A DNA stretch of 64,000 nt from Xanthomonas sp. DAR 80977 (lineage in GTDB: Bacteria > Pseudomonadota > Gammaproteobacteria > Xanthomonadales > Xanthomonadaceae). The translations under genes were made by a program, and so were the position numbers. How positions within the stretch are numbered: position 1 is the stretch's first letter; the number at the start of each line of letters is the position of its first letter. The notes beneath the pieces were generated by a model. That model had not been told where the DNA came from and did no database searches. It saw only the letters and a program-made list of their open reading frames with translations. This document shows positions 16,029 to 25,605 of this stretch, in pieces. Location: contig NZ_CP162487.1 of the NCBI RefSeq assembly GCF_041240605.1, positions 4,905,001 to 4,969,000 on the forward strand, in the 5' to 3' direction.

Positions 16029-17606
16029 ATGACCCAGTCCATCCGCCGCCAGCGCCCGCTGGCGCTGCTGCCGTCGCTGCTGCTCGCCCTCGCCGCCGCC
16101 TCCGCCACCGCGGCCGAGCGCGTGGACCTGCACGGCAAGGATCTCGGCACGCTCAACGCGCAGTACAAGGCCGCCACCACCAGCCTGGGCGGGGTGCCGG
16201 CCGCCGCCGCGGTGCGCCACGCCGAGCTGGTCGGGCTGGATGCCGAGTCCGCGCTGAGCCTGCTGAGTAGCAGCACCGACAGCGACGGCACCGTGCACAG
16301 CCGCTACCAGCAGACCTTCCGCGGCGTGCCGATCTGGGGCGAGCACGTCGTCGTCAGCGAGCGCAGCGACGGCAGCGTGCGCAGCCTGTTCGGGCGCTCG
16401 GTCGCCGGCTTGGCCAGCGAGCTGCCGGCCACCGCGACGGCCGCCGCCGCGGCGTTGCTGCCGGCCAACCGTGCGCTGGAGCTGGCCAAGCGCGCCGCGC
16501 TCGGCGATGCGCTGGCCGCGCGCCGCATCGAGCGCGCGCAGGCGCCGCAGATGATCTACCTGGACGACGACGACCGCGCGCACATGGCCTACGTGGTGTC
16601 GTTCTTCGCCGATGCGCCGCAGGGCGGCGAGCCGACCCGGCCGTTCGTGATCGTCGATGCGCGCAGCGGCGCGGTGCTGCGGCAGTGGGAAGGCCTGACC
16701 ACCCGCGATGCCACCGGCCCCGGCGGCAACGCCAAGACCGGGCAATACGAATACGGCACCAGCGGCAGCATCCACGGTTTCCTCGAGGTGGACGACAGCT
16801 GCCGCATGCAGAACAGCACGGTGAAGTCGGTGAACCTCAACGGCGGCACCTCCGGCAGCACCGCCTACCAGTTCACCTGCCCGCGCAACACCTATAAGGC
16901 CATCAACGGCGCCTACTCGCCGATCAACGACGCGCACTACTTCGGCGGCGTCATCGAGAAGATGTACCGCGCCTATGCCGGCGTGGCGCCGCTGAGCTTC
17001 CAGTTGGTGATGCGGGTGCACTACAGCACGCGCTACGAGAACGCGTTCTGGAACGGCTCGACGATGACTTTCGGCGACGGCGCCACCCGCTTCTATCCGC
17101 TGGTCAGCGTCGACGTCGCCGGCCACGAGGTCTCGCACGGCTTCACCGAGCAGAATTCCGGCCTCACCTACTCCGGCCAGTCCGGCGGCATCAACGAAGC
17201 CTATTCGGACATCGCCGGCGAGGCCACCGAGTATTACCTCAAGGGCAGCAACGATTTCCTGGTCGGCCCGGAGATCTTCAAGTCCACCGGTGCGCTGCGC
17301 TACATGGCCAACCCGCCGCAGGACGGCTCCTCGATCGACAACGCCGCCAACTACCGCAGCGGGCTCGACGTGCACTACTCCTCCGGCGTCTACAACAAGG
17401 CGTTCTACAAGCTGGCCACGACCTCCGGCTGGAACACGCGCACCGCCTTCGAGGTGTTCGCCCGCGCCAACCGCCTGTACTGGACCCCGAGCACCAGCTT
17501 CAACAGCGGCGCCTGCGGCGTGCGCACCGCGGCCAGCGACCTGGGCCGCTCGGTGGCGGCGGTGACCGCCGCGTTCACTGCGGTCGGCGTGACCTGCACC
17601 CAGTAA
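16029..17606 (+). CDS. Secreted M4-family (thermolysin-like) zinc metallopeptidase
   Basis: 525-aa preproenzyme. A signal peptide (ends ATAAE) is followed by an FTP-type propeptide (about 55-110, RYQQTFRGVPIWGEHVVV), a PepSY-like propeptide part and the catalytic domain. The zinc site is H366-E367-x-x-H370 (AGHEVSHGFTEQ) with third ligand E390 (GGINEAYSD). GLDVHYSSGVYNKAFY is the conserved C-terminal segment that carries the transition-state histidine. No C-terminal PPC domain follows, unlike many vibriolysins. The protein is expected to be secreted by the type II system and self-processed. The start was chosen at the ATG with a signal peptide immediately downstream. Confidence 0.95.
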   Translation: MTQSIRRQRPLALLPSLLLALAAASATAAERVDLHGKDLGTLNAQYKAATTSLGGVPAAAAVRHAELVGLDAESALSLLSSSTDSDGTVHSRYQQTFRGVPIWGEHVVVSERSDGSVRSLFGRSVAGLASELPATATAAAAALLPANRALELAKRAALGDALAARRIERAQAPQMIYLDDDDRAHMAYVVSFFADAPQGGEPTRPFVIVDARSGAVLRQWEGLTTRDATGPGGNAKTGQYEYGTSGSIHGFLEVDDSCRMQNSTVKSVNLNGGTSGSTAYQFTCPRNTYKAINGAYSPINDAHYFGGVIEKMYRAYAGVAPLSFQLVMRVHYSTRYENAFWNGSTMTFGDGATRFYPLVSVDVAGHEVSHGFTEQNSGLTYSGQSGGINEAYSDIAGEATEYYLKGSNDFLVGPEIFKSTGALRYMANPPQDGSSIDNAANYRSGLDVHYSSGVYNKAFYKLATTSGWNTRTAFEVFARANRLYWTPSTSFNSGACGVRTAASDLGRSVAAVTAAFTAVGVTCTQ

Positions 17607-17622
17607 GCACCCCTGCGGCGGA

Positions 17623-17663
17623 GCCGACGCCCGGCGATCCTGTGCGGATCGCCGGGCGTCGGC
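17623..17663 (+). terminator. Long hairpin after the M4 peptidase gene
   Basis: Perfect 18-bp stem GCCGACGCCCGGCGATCC with loop TGTGC, starting 16 bases after the stop codon. There is no T tract. It is probably a terminator or 3'-end stabiliser. Confidence 0.7.
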
Positions 17664-18045
17664 GTGGGCCGGCGTGGCGTCGCCGATACGCGTGCGAACC
17701 GCACCATCGCCCATCGGCATGGCGAAGCGCCTGCGCGCGTCGCTGCCGGACACGACCGGCTCGGCACCCGATCGGCGACGCAAGGCCGCGCCTTGCGCAC
17801 GCCGCGCGCGCCGTCGTCCTGCCCGCGAGCGGCGACGGCGGCGACCGTGTCGCTTGGGACGATCGGGCATGGATGCGGCACCGCTGCGACCTGAGCGACC
17901 GTCTCGCACGCGGCGGCGATCGGGGCGACCGGTTGCGCGCCCGCCTCGCACAGAGGTCCGGCTGCGGGTAGGCTGCGCGGCTACGTCCGCCGCGTCGCAT
18001 CGCGGCGGCATCGCGTTCGCCCACCCTTTTTCCGGACCTTGCTGC
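17664..18045. other. Non-coding region before the DEAD-box helicase gene
   Basis: About 380 GC-rich bases without a supported gene. The reading frame of the helicase stays open upstream but encodes Arg-rich low-complexity sequence, so it is taken as chance. The CCTTTTTCCG patch near 18030 is the only AT-rich point. Confidence 0.4.
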
Positions 18046-19323
18046 ATGCCATTCGCCACGCTGGGCCTCGCGCCCGAGCTGCTGCCCGCGTTTTCCCGCG
18101 CGCTCGACGCCGCCGGCTATACCGCGCCCACCGCGATCCAGGCGCAGGCGGTCGCGCCGATCCTGCGCGGCGACGACGTGCTGGCCTGCGCGGCGACCGG
18201 CTCGGGCAAGACCGCCGCGTTCGCGCTGCCGCTGCTGCAGCGCGCGGCGCTGGCGCCGCCCAGCCGCCGCGCGCGCAGCCTGGTGCTGGTACCGACCCGC
18301 GAACTGGCCGCCCAGGTCGGCGACACCTTGCAGGCGCTGGGACGCTACCTGCCGCGGCGCATCCGCGTGGCCGCGGTCGCCGGCGGTGCCGCGCTCAATC
18401 CGCAGATGATGAAGTTGCGCGGCGGCACCGACATCGTCGTCGCCACCCCGGGCCGGCTGCTCGACCTGGTGGCGCACAACGCGCTCGAGCTGGGCGCGGT
18501 GCGCACGCTGGTGCTGGACGAAGCCGACCGCCTGCTGGCGCTGGGCTTCGAGGAGGAACTGGGCCGGATCCTGGCGCTGCTGCCGCCGCGCCGGCAGACC
18601 CTGCTGTTCTCGGCCACCTTCCCGGCCGAGGTGGAGGTGCTGGCGCGGCGCCTGCTGCGCGGGCCGCGGCGCCTCGGCGAGGACGTGGCCGCCGCGGCCC
18701 CGGCGACGATCCGCCAGCGCGCGATCGAGGTCGACAGCGCGCAGCGCACCGCGCTGCTGCGGCACCTGCTGCACAGCGAAGCCTGGGCGCAGGCGCTGGT
18801 GTTCGTGGCCAGCCAGCGCGGCGCCGACAACCTGGCCGAGAAGCTGCGCAAGGCCGGCGTGGCGGCGCAGCCGTTCCATGGCGAACTCAGCCAGGGTCGC
18901 CGCAACCAGGCGCTGGCCGGCTTCAGGAGCGGCCAGGTGCAGGTGCTGGTGGCAACCGATGTCGCCGCGCGCGGATTGGACATCGCGCAACTGCCGGTGG
19001 TGGTCAACTACGACCTGCCGCGCGCCACCGCCGACTACACCCACCGCATCGGCCGCACCGGGCGCGCCGGCGCCGACGGCGTGGCGCTGAGCTTCGTCGA
19101 CGCGGCCAGCGAAGCGCATCTGCGCCTGATCGAGAAGCGCCAGCAGCTGCGCGTGCCGCGCGAGCGCATCGCCGGGTTCGAACCGACGCCGGCGCTGGCG
19201 GCCGCGACCGACGCCGAGGCCGCGCCGCGGACCGGCGGCATCAAGGGCAAGCGCCCGGGCAAGAAGGACAAGCTGCGCGCGGCGAATGCGCAGGGCGGCG
19301 GCGCCCCGCCTGCGAAGGAGTGA
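18046..19323 (+). CDS. DEAD-box ATP-dependent RNA helicase (RhlE-like)
   Basis: 425-aa cytosolic helicase. All core motifs are visible in order: Q-motif region (GYTAPTAIQAQAV), I ATGSGKT, Ia PTRELA, Ib TPGR, II DEAD, III SAT, IV LVFVAS, V ATDVAARGLD and VI HRIGRTGR. The short Lys/Gly-rich tail (GIKGKRPGKKDKLRA) fits RNA contact and resembles RhlE-type proteins. The ATG at MPFATLGL places the Q motif at the usual distance. Likely roles are rRNA maturation or RNA turnover. No operon partner; it ends at a REP pair. Confidence 0.93.
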   Translation: MPFATLGLAPELLPAFSRALDAAGYTAPTAIQAQAVAPILRGDDVLACAATGSGKTAAFALPLLQRAALAPPSRRARSLVLVPTRELAAQVGDTLQALGRYLPRRIRVAAVAGGAALNPQMMKLRGGTDIVVATPGRLLDLVAHNALELGAVRTLVLDEADRLLALGFEEELGRILALLPPRRQTLLFSATFPAEVEVLARRLLRGPRRLGEDVAAAAPATIRQRAIEVDSAQRTALLRHLLHSEAWAQALVFVASQRGADNLAEKLRKAGVAAQPFHGELSQGRRNQALAGFRSGQVQVLVATDVAARGLDIAQLPVVVNYDLPRATADYTHRIGRTGRAGADGVALSFVDAASEAHLRLIEKRQQLRVPRERIAGFEPTPALAAATDAEAAPRTGGIKGKRPGKKDKLRAANAQGGGAPPAKE

Positions 19324-19430
19324 TCGCGTTGGCTGCGCTGCTGCGGCTTGCACGCGGCGCAGCGGTGCAGGCGCTATCTCGCAAAGCGCCGATCGCGCGC
19401 GATCCGATGCACTCCGTGCGCTGAGACTGC

Positions 19431-19489
19431 CTGTCGCGGCTGAAGCCGCTCCTACAGCGCCTCTGTAGGAGCGGCTTCAGCCGCGACAG
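19431..19489. repeat. Family B REP inverted pair
   Basis: CTGTCGCGGCTGAAGCCGCT and its inverted copy separated by about 8 bases, forming a near-perfect stem of over 20 bp. It lies between the convergent helicase and DUF6172 genes. Confidence 0.92.
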
Positions 19490-19576
19490 AAATCCAAACG
19501 CCCCGCTTCGATCATCGCGGCCGATGGCCCGCAAACCACCCTGCTCCGCTCCAACAGGAAGCTGCGCGGCCCGCGC

Positions 19577-19903
19577 TCAATCGTCGAACGGATCGGCCAC
19601 GGCCGCGGCGTCGCCCTTCGGCCGCGGCGTGCGCTTGCCCGGCTTGCTGCGGATCTCCACGTAGAACTGGGTGCCGCCGGTGGCGACCAGCGCATCGATC
19701 GAGCGCAGCAGGTCGGCCGGCGCCACGACCGCGGCGCTGGCCTCTTCGGTGCCGAACAGCGTGTCGAAATCCCAGTAGTCGGCGCCGGCCGGCAAGGTCT
19801 TGCGGCGCTCGCGGCGGATGTACTTGCGGATGTCGTGCTTGCTGGCGTCGAGCAGGCGGTCGGGATGCTTGCCTTCGATGCGGAGCTGGTAGGTCTTCTT
19901 CAC
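19577..19903 (-). CDS. DUF6172 family protein
   Basis: 108-aa soluble protein of unknown function. The conserved N-terminus KKTYQLRIEGKHPDRLLDASKHDIRKYIRRERRK, the YWDFDTLFG segment and the late FYVEIRSKPGKRTPRP basic stretch match the DUF6172 family as I remember it. The start appears to be GTG. The basic surface suggests nucleic acid contact, but this is speculation. It is convergent with the helicase gene and divergent from the SDR gene. Confidence 0.8.
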   Translation of the reverse strand: MKKTYQLRIEGKHPDRLLDASKHDIRKYIRRERRKTLPAGADYWDFDTLFGTEEASAAVVAPADLLRSIDALVATGGTQFYVEIRSKPGKRTPRPKGDAAAVADPFDD

Positions 19904-20094
19904 TGCGGGGAGGATCCTGGAAAGAGGGAACGCGGCGGGCAGGCAGGGGCGGCGGCCACTGGCGGGCCTTGCTCGGCTGTTGCCGGCCGCCTGCGTGCGC
20001 GGCGGGCCGCCATGGTGCCAGAAGCCGGCCCCGCGCTGCGGATTGGCCGATAATCGGTGCCTGGCGCAGGCCTGCGCCGCCGCAGGAGCAGCCG

Positions 20095-20856
20095 ATGACC
20101 GACCCTTCCGCCTTCGCGGGTTACCGCGTCCTCGTCGCCGGCGCCAGCCGCGGCATCGGCCTGGCGATCGCCGACGCCTTCGCGCGCCAGGGCGCCGCGG
20201 TGGCGATCTGCGCGCGCAATCCCGCCGGCCTGGCCGATGCGGCCGAGCAACTGCTCCGCCACGGCCATCCGGTCTCGCGGCTGGGCTGCGACCTGGCCGA
20301 CCCGGCGCAGATCCAGGACTGGGTGGCGCACGCGGCCGACGCGCTGGGCGGCATCGACGTGATGGTCAACAACGCTTCCGGCTACGGCCATGGCGACGAC
20401 GACGCCAGCTGGCAGGCCGGGTTCGACATCGACCTGATGGCCGCGGTGCGCTGCAATCGCGCCGCCCTGCCGCGGCTGCGCGCCAGCGGCCGCGGCTGCA
20501 TCCTCAACATCAGCTCGATCAACGCGCTGCGGCCCACGCCGCGGGTGCCGGCGTACTCGGCGGCGAAGGCCGCGCTGAACTACTACACCACCACCCTGGC
20601 CGCGGAGCTGGCGCGCGAGCGGATCCGGGTCAACGCGATCGCGCCGGGGTCGATCGAGTTCCCCGGCGGCCTGTGGGACCAGCGCCGCGAGCAGCAGCCG
20701 GAACTGTACCGGCGCATCCGTGCCGGCATTCCGTTCGGCGACTTCGGCGCGCTGCAGGACGTCACCCACGCCGCGTTGTTCCTGGCCTCGCCGCAGGCGC
20801 GCTGGATCACCGGCCAGATCCTGGCGGTGGACGGCGGGCAGTCGCTGGGCGCCTGA
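20095..20856 (+). CDS. SDR-family NAD(P)-dependent oxidoreductase
   Basis: 253-aa classical short-chain dehydrogenase. The cofactor motif is GASRGIG near the N-terminus; NNAS (with GYGHGDDD after it), the catalytic Ser in NISSIN, and YSAAK (catalytic Tyr and Lys) all occur in order. The C-terminal WITGQILAVDGGQSLGA is typical of FabG-like and glucose dehydrogenase-like SDRs. An AGGAG lies 8 bases before the ATG. The substrate cannot be predicted from sequence or neighbours. Confidence 0.92.
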   Translation: MTDPSAFAGYRVLVAGASRGIGLAIADAFARQGAAVAICARNPAGLADAAEQLLRHGHPVSRLGCDLADPAQIQDWVAHAADALGGIDVMVNNASGYGHGDDDASWQAGFDIDLMAAVRCNRAALPRLRASGRGCILNISSINALRPTPRVPAYSAAKAALNYYTTTLAAELARERIRVNAIAPGSIEFPGGLWDQRREQQPELYRRIRAGIPFGDFGALQDVTHAALFLASPQARWITGQILAVDGGQSLGA

Positions 20857-21739
20857 GCCGCGCCGTGGCGTGCGCCACGCAGGCGGCGTCGCCCAAGACC
20901 GCCGCGCCCGGTGCTCCGGCGCCGGGTGACAGCGAGACCCGGCTGCACCGATTGGACACCGCCGCGACGCGGGGCATCCCAGACGCGCGGTCGCGCACGC
21001 AGGCCGCACAGCAGGGCGGGAAGCCGCGACTTGCACGCAGTGCCGAGACGCCGCCGCGCGGCCTGTCTCGGCGCGCCGATGCCGATCGGCGGCAGACGCG
21101 ATACAGACGCGGTACGCAGCCGCCAGCGCGACCGCCTGACCCCACGTTGTCGGTCAGGCGCCCTCGCCGCCGCGGCGGTTGCTGCGCCACTTCGAACGCT
21201 GCAACGCAACAAATCGCACTGCTCATCCACTGCGCCGCCGCAGCGGCAGCAGCGGTGAGCGACGCGTGCGGCGCGACACGCCGATGGCCAAAACCCTCGC
21301 CGCACAAGGCGCGACGCGCCAGCGAAGCATCCACTTCCGGCGTTGCGATCGCGCATCACCCTGAACAAAGAAAAACAAGAAAGTTCTAATTCGAAAAATA
21401 ACGAACATGAAACGCGCATGGCGACGCTATGCTCCGGCCACAGGGGTTGCATCCGCGTTCATACAAGCCCAGCGCGACGCATCGCGATGGGCGACCTGGA
21501 GGCCATGTGTTCCAGCCACGCATCGACACCGTCACCCGTCCCGTTTCCCGCCACCGGGCCACCCGCATGCCCGGCGCTCCGCCCGTCGAACCACGCACTG
21601 CCACGGCCGGCCAGCGGCACAGAGACGCTGGCCGCATCGCCGACGGTCGCCACCCTGCTCCGCGCCGCTGCCTCCGCGCCGGCGTCCTCTCCATGACCGG
21701 CCGCGCGCTCCCGCCGGCCCCGTGCAAAGCGAGTCACCC
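20857..21739. other. Non-coding region between the SDR and oprB genes
   Basis: About 880 bases with no supported gene. Most is GC-rich. An AT-rich island at about 21360-21412 (AAAGAAAAACAAGAAAGTTC and following) stands out strongly and probably contains the promoter of oprB or an upstream regulatory leader. The 320-base stretch from there to the oprB ATG would be a long 5' untranslated leader; no riboswitch was recognised. Confidence 0.45.
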
Positions 21740-23032
21740 ATGAACAAGACCCCATGCATCGCCCTGGCGGCGCTGTCGGCCGCGCTGTTGTGCGCGCAGG
21801 CCGCGGCGCAGGATTTCGATCCGGCCAAGACCCTGACCGGCGACTGGGGCGGCGCACGCACCCGCCTGGTCGACAGCGGCGTGGACCTGCGCCTGTCCTA
21901 CACCGGCGAGTTCGCGCACAACAATTCCGGCGGCAGCCGCGACGATACCTACGCCTACGCCGACCAGTTCTTCCTGGCCGGCACCTTCGACCTGGACAAG
22001 CTGTGGGCCTGGCGCGGCGCGACCTTCAAGGTCGAAGTGGCCAACCGCAACGGCGACTCGCTCAACGACACGGCCGGCTTTCCCACCCTGCTGGCGGTGC
22101 AGGAGATCCACGGCCGCGGCTCGGTGACGCGACTGAGCCAGTTCTCGCTGACCCAGGAACTGTTCGACGACCGCCTCAGCCTCAAGCTCGGCCGCCTGTA
22201 CGCCAATGGCGATTTCTTCTCGTTCTCCTGCAAGTTCCAGAACCTGAGCTTCTGCGGCGGCCTGCCCGGCTACGTCAGCAACGGCTGGTACGTCGATCCG
22301 ATCAGCCAGTACGGCGCGGTGGTGGCGTTCAAGCCCAACGACGCCTGGCGCTTCAAGCTCGGCGCCTACGACGTCAACCCGAACAACCTGGACCGCGACC
22401 AGGGCCTGAAACTGCGCACCGAAGGCGACAGCCAGGGCACGCTGGTGGTGGCCGAGGTCGAGTACCTGCCCACGTTCGGCGACGGCCTGCAAGGCCATTA
22501 CCGCGTCGGCGGCTGGCGCAACAGCGCCAACTACCGCAACACGGTCACCGCCAGCGGCCTGCCGTCGGAGCTCAGCGACGACGCCACTGCGGTGATGGAC
22601 AGCGAACGCGGCTACTACGCCACCGCCGAGCAGGCGCTGTGGCGCACGCCCGGCGGCGGCGCGCTGCGCCTGTTCGGTAACTGGGTGCAGGCCGACAAGG
22701 ACACCGACCGCATCGACCAGATGCTGCAGCTGGGCGCGTGGCTGGATGCGCCGTTCGCCTCGCGTCCGGACGACCGCATCGGCTTCGCCGCCGGCCGTAC
22801 CCGCGTCAGCGAACGCCTGGGCGACGCGCAGCGCCGCTACAACGCCGCGCTGCCGGCCGGGGCGGCCGCGGTGGGCGTGCAGGAATACGAATACCCGCTG
22901 GAACTGAACTACCAGTACGCCATCACCCCGGCGCTGTCGCTGATGCCGAACCTGCAGTACATCCGCAACGCCAACGGGATCAAGGACAACAACGGCGTGG
23001 TCGGCGGACTGCGCGTCAGCATGACCTTCTGA
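21740..23032 (+). CDS. oprB: OprB-family carbohydrate-selective porin
   Basis: 430-aa outer-membrane porin. The signal peptide ends QAAAQ; the mature N-terminus shows the OprB hallmark LTGDWGGARTRLVDSGVDL. Alternating amphipathic strands run to a terminal VVGGLRVSMTF with C-terminal Phe for Bam recognition. SFSCKFQNLSFCGG carries two cysteines, probably a disulfide in a loop. It should pass glucose or related sugars across the outer membrane. A PfkB sugar kinase lies about 1.5 kb away but is not in the same transcript. Confidence 0.93.
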   Translation: MNKTPCIALAALSAALLCAQAAAQDFDPAKTLTGDWGGARTRLVDSGVDLRLSYTGEFAHNNSGGSRDDTYAYADQFFLAGTFDLDKLWAWRGATFKVEVANRNGDSLNDTAGFPTLLAVQEIHGRGSVTRLSQFSLTQELFDDRLSLKLGRLYANGDFFSFSCKFQNLSFCGGLPGYVSNGWYVDPISQYGAVVAFKPNDAWRFKLGAYDVNPNNLDRDQGLKLRTEGDSQGTLVVAEVEYLPTFGDGLQGHYRVGGWRNSANYRNTVTASGLPSELSDDATAVMDSERGYYATAEQALWRTPGGGALRLFGNWVQADKDTDRIDQMLQLGAWLDAPFASRPDDRIGFAAGRTRVSERLGDAQRRYNAALPAGAAAVGVQEYEYPLELNYQYAITPALSLMPNLQYIRNANGIKDNNGVVGGLRVSMTF

Positions 23033-23235
23033 GCGTCGCGTGCCGCGGCACGGCGGTGGCGTCGTTCGCACGGCGCCATGCCGACACGGCACGCCAGTTC
23101 AACGCGCCTCGCATCGACGCCGCCTGCATGGCAGGCAGGTCCGCAACGCCTGTTCTTCAACCATCGTGCTGCGGCACTGCGCCGGCGCGGCAGCGCATGC
23201 CTTGCTCACGACGCCACGCCATCGGCGCCTCGCGC

Positions 23236-23868
23236 TCAGGCCAGCTGTTCCGAACCGACCACCTGGCGGCCGGCACGCGGCCGCAACGCGTTGTCCACCA
23301 GCGCGGCGGCGACGCGCGCGGCGGGATTGATCCGGTAGCGCCGCGGCAGCAGCGGACCCAGTCCCTGCAGCAGCGCGGCGGCGAGCCGCTCGGCGCCGCG
23401 CGGTTGCGCGCGCTCGCCGCCGATCAGGCCGGGGCGGACCAAGGCGAGCGAGGCGAAGCCCAGCGCCTGCAGGTCGCGCTCCAGTTCGCCCTTGACCCGG
23501 TTGTAGAACACGCGCGAACCCGGATCGGCGCCCAGCGCCGAGTTCAACGCGAACGCGGTGGCGCCGTGCTGACGCAGCAGCTGCGCGATCGCCAGCGGGT
23601 AGTCGTGGTCGACGCGGCGGAACGCCTCGCGCGAGCCTGCCTGCTTCATCGTGGTGCCCAGCGCGCAGATCGCCGCGTCGACCTGCCACCACGGCGCCTG
23701 CGCCGGCAGCCGGTCGAAGTCGACCAGCGGGTTGTGCAGCTTGGGATGGACCAGGTCCAGCGCGCGCCGGGTCGGCGCGACCACCGCGCCGCAGTCCGGC
23801 GCGGCGAGCAACTGGGTCAGCGCGTGGCCGCCGACCAGGCCGGTGGCGCCGGCGAGCAGGATCTTCAT
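23236..23868 (-). CDS. NAD(P)-binding Rossmann protein (atypical SDR, HTATIP2-like)
   Basis: 210-aa cytosolic protein starting MKILLAGATGLVGGHALTQL, an atypical SDR glycine motif (GATGLVGG). Later features are CALGTTMKQAGS, FALNSALGADPGSRVFYNRVKGELERDL (YxxxK-like FYNRVK) and LRPGLIGGERA-type SLALVRPGLIGGER. These match the small oxidoreductase family related to human HTATIP2/TIP30. A longer upstream extension lacks homology, so the ATG at the Rossmann strand was used. Substrate unknown. It is divergent from the fructokinase gene across a long repeat block. Confidence 0.85.
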   Translation of the reverse strand: MKILLAGATGLVGGHALTQLLAAPDCGAVVAPTRRALDLVHPKLHNPLVDFDRLPAQAPWWQVDAAICALGTTMKQAGSREAFRRVDHDYPLAIAQLLRQHGATAFALNSALGADPGSRVFYNRVKGELERDLQALGFASLALVRPGLIGGERAQPRGAERLAAALLQGLGPLLPRRYRINPAARVAAALVDNALRPRAGRQVVGSEQLA

Positions 23869-23965
23869 CGAAAGCGGCCTTGCGCAATGGGTGAATGAAG
23901 CTACGACGATCGCGGGCACATGGGCAAGGCGCCGGCGGCATGCGCGGCCGGCTCCCGGATCCACG

Positions 23966-24393
23966 AGACGCTTCGCGCCCGACCCTCACCCCAACCCCTC
24001 TCCCGGTGGGAGAGGGGCTAGGCTTTTCCTTCTCCCTTCGGGAGAAGGTGCCCCGAAGGGGCGGATGAGGGTACGGGCGCAGCCTCGTGCTCCCAACTCC
24101 ACGAGTCGCTTCGCGCCGCACCCTCACCCCAACCCCTCTCCCGGTGGGAGAGGGGCTAGGCTTTTCCTTCTCCCTTCGGGACCACGGCCCCCTTTTTGGG
24201 GGAAGGTGCCCCGAAGGGGCGGATGAGGGTACGGGCGCAGCCTCGTGCACCCAAACTCCGCGAGACGCTTCGCGCCGCACCCTCACCCCAACCCCTCTCC
24301 CGGTGGGAGAGGGGCTAGGCCATTCCCTTCTCCCATCGGGACCATGGCCCCCTTTTTGGGGAAGGTGTCCCGAAGGGGCGGATGCGAGTACGG
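23966..24393. repeat. Three tandem family A composite units
   Basis: Three copies start GAGACGCTTCGCGCC or GAGTCGCTTCGCGCC at about 23967, 24103 and 24263. Each contains ACCCTCACCCCAACCCCTCT, the GGTGGGAGAGGGGCTAGGC hairpin half, a CCTTCTCCC hairpin, then GCCCCGAAGGGGCGGATGAG. Unit lengths are about 136 and 160 bases. The second and third copies carry an extra block with a CCCCCTTTTTGGGG hairpin. They fill most of the divergent region between the oxidoreductase and sugar kinase genes. Confidence 0.92.
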
Positions 24394-24545
24394 GGGCGCA
24401 ACCTCGCGCCCGACACACACAGGCAACATGGCACGCAGCCACGCTCCCGCAGCGCCGCGCATGGTCGCCGCGCTGCGGCTTGTACGCCACAATAGCCGCC
24501 CATCGCGCCGCCCGGCGCCGCTGCAGCCAACCGAGGAGCCGTTCG

Positions 24546-25472
24546 ATGTTCGTGGTGTGTGGAGAGGCCTTGTACGACATCTTCATCGACGGCTACGCCG
24601 GCACCTCGGTCGGCATGACCGCGCGCCAGGGCGGTTCGCCGTTCAACGTGGCGATCGGCCTGGCCCGTCTCGGCACGCCGTCGGCGCTGTTCACCGGCCT
24701 GTCCACCGACCCGCTCGGGCGCCAGCTGCGCGGCACCCTGGAGCGCGAGGGCGTGGCCCTGGACCACTGCGTCGACAAGGCCGAGGCGACCACCCTGGTG
24801 ATGGTCGCGCTGGACGCGCAGGGCGTGCCCAACTATTCGTTCTACGGCACCGGCTGCGCCGACCGCGCGCTGACCACGGCCGACCTGCCGGTGCTCGGCG
24901 CCTCGGTCGGCGGCCTGCATTTCGGCTCCTACACCCTGGTCGCCGAGACCACCGCCAGCACCTTCCAGGCCCTGGCCGAGCGCGAGCGCGCGCAGCGCCT
25001 GATCTCGCTGGATCCGAACGTGCGGCCGACGGTGGAGCCGGACATGGCGGTGTGGCGCGCGCGGCTGGCGCGCTGGATCGCGCTGGCGCACGTGGTCAAG
25101 GTCAGCCAGGAAGACATCGAGCTGCTGTACCCGCAGCAGGATCCGTTCGCGATCGCGCGCGGCTGGCTGCAGCACGGCCCGTCGCTGGTGGTGATGACCC
25201 TGGGCGGCGACGGCGCGATCGCCTGGAGCGGCGACGCCGAGGCGCGCGTGGCCGGGCGCACGGTGCAGGTGGCCGACACCGTCGGCGCCGGCGACAGCTT
25301 CCAGGCCGCGCTGCTGCACCAGCTGCCCGACCTGGCCGCGCTCGCCGCGCTGGGCCGCGCGGCACCGGCGCTGCAGCAGCTGCTGGCCTTCTGCGTGGCC
25401 GCGGCGGCGATCAACTGCACCCGCGCCGGCGCCAACCCGCCCAGCCTGGACGAGGTCCGCGCGGCGCTATAG
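24546..25472 (+). CDS. PfkB-family carbohydrate kinase (probable fructokinase)
   Basis: 308-aa ribokinase-fold kinase. Visible signatures are the N-terminal GGSPFNVAIGLARLG and the C-terminal DTVGAGDSFQAALL with the catalytic base Asp in GAGD. SLDPNVRPTVEPDM, VKVSQEDIELLYP and VVMTLGGDGAIAW are typical of fructokinases. It phosphorylates a sugar, most likely fructose, with ATP in the cytosol. The ATG at MFVVCGEALYDIF fits the family start; longer frames read into family A repeats. The stop TAG forms part of the first bases of a family D repeat. Confidence 0.9.
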   Translation: MFVVCGEALYDIFIDGYAGTSVGMTARQGGSPFNVAIGLARLGTPSALFTGLSTDPLGRQLRGTLEREGVALDHCVDKAEATTLVMVALDAQGVPNYSFYGTGCADRALTTADLPVLGASVGGLHFGSYTLVAETTASTFQALAERERAQRLISLDPNVRPTVEPDMAVWRARLARWIALAHVVKVSQEDIELLYPQQDPFAIARGWLQHGPSLVVMTLGGDGAIAWSGDAEARVAGRTVQVADTVGAGDSFQAALLHQLPDLAALAALGRAAPALQQLLAFCVAAAAINCTRAGANPPSLDEVRAAL

Positions 25473-25605
25473 GGCGTATCGTCGATTCCCGAGCGGGTCG
25501 CGTTGGGTCTATCAGGTTGCCGGTTGGCGCAGCGCCTGACTGGCGGTCGGGTCAAGCCGCGCCGGCTGGCGGCCTGACAGGCGCAACCCGCAGGGCCGCG
25601 CTCGC
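25467..25605. repeat. Family D palindromic repeat, copy 1
   Basis: Starts CTATAGGGCGTATCGTCGAT over the sugar kinase stop codon, continues TTCCCGAGCGGGTCGCGTTG, has GGCGCAGCGCCTGACTGGCG in the middle and ends GGCCTGACAGGCGCAACCCG followed by CAGGGCCGCGCTCGCG. The outer arms are complementary (CGCGTTGGG / GCGCAACCCG). It matches the copies at 33552 and 33783. Confidence 0.8.

Noticed and set aside
23966..24393. Insertion sequence remnant in the repeat block before the sugar kinase
   Set aside because: There is no transposase frame and no terminal repeats of an IS. The block is made of family A hairpin units.
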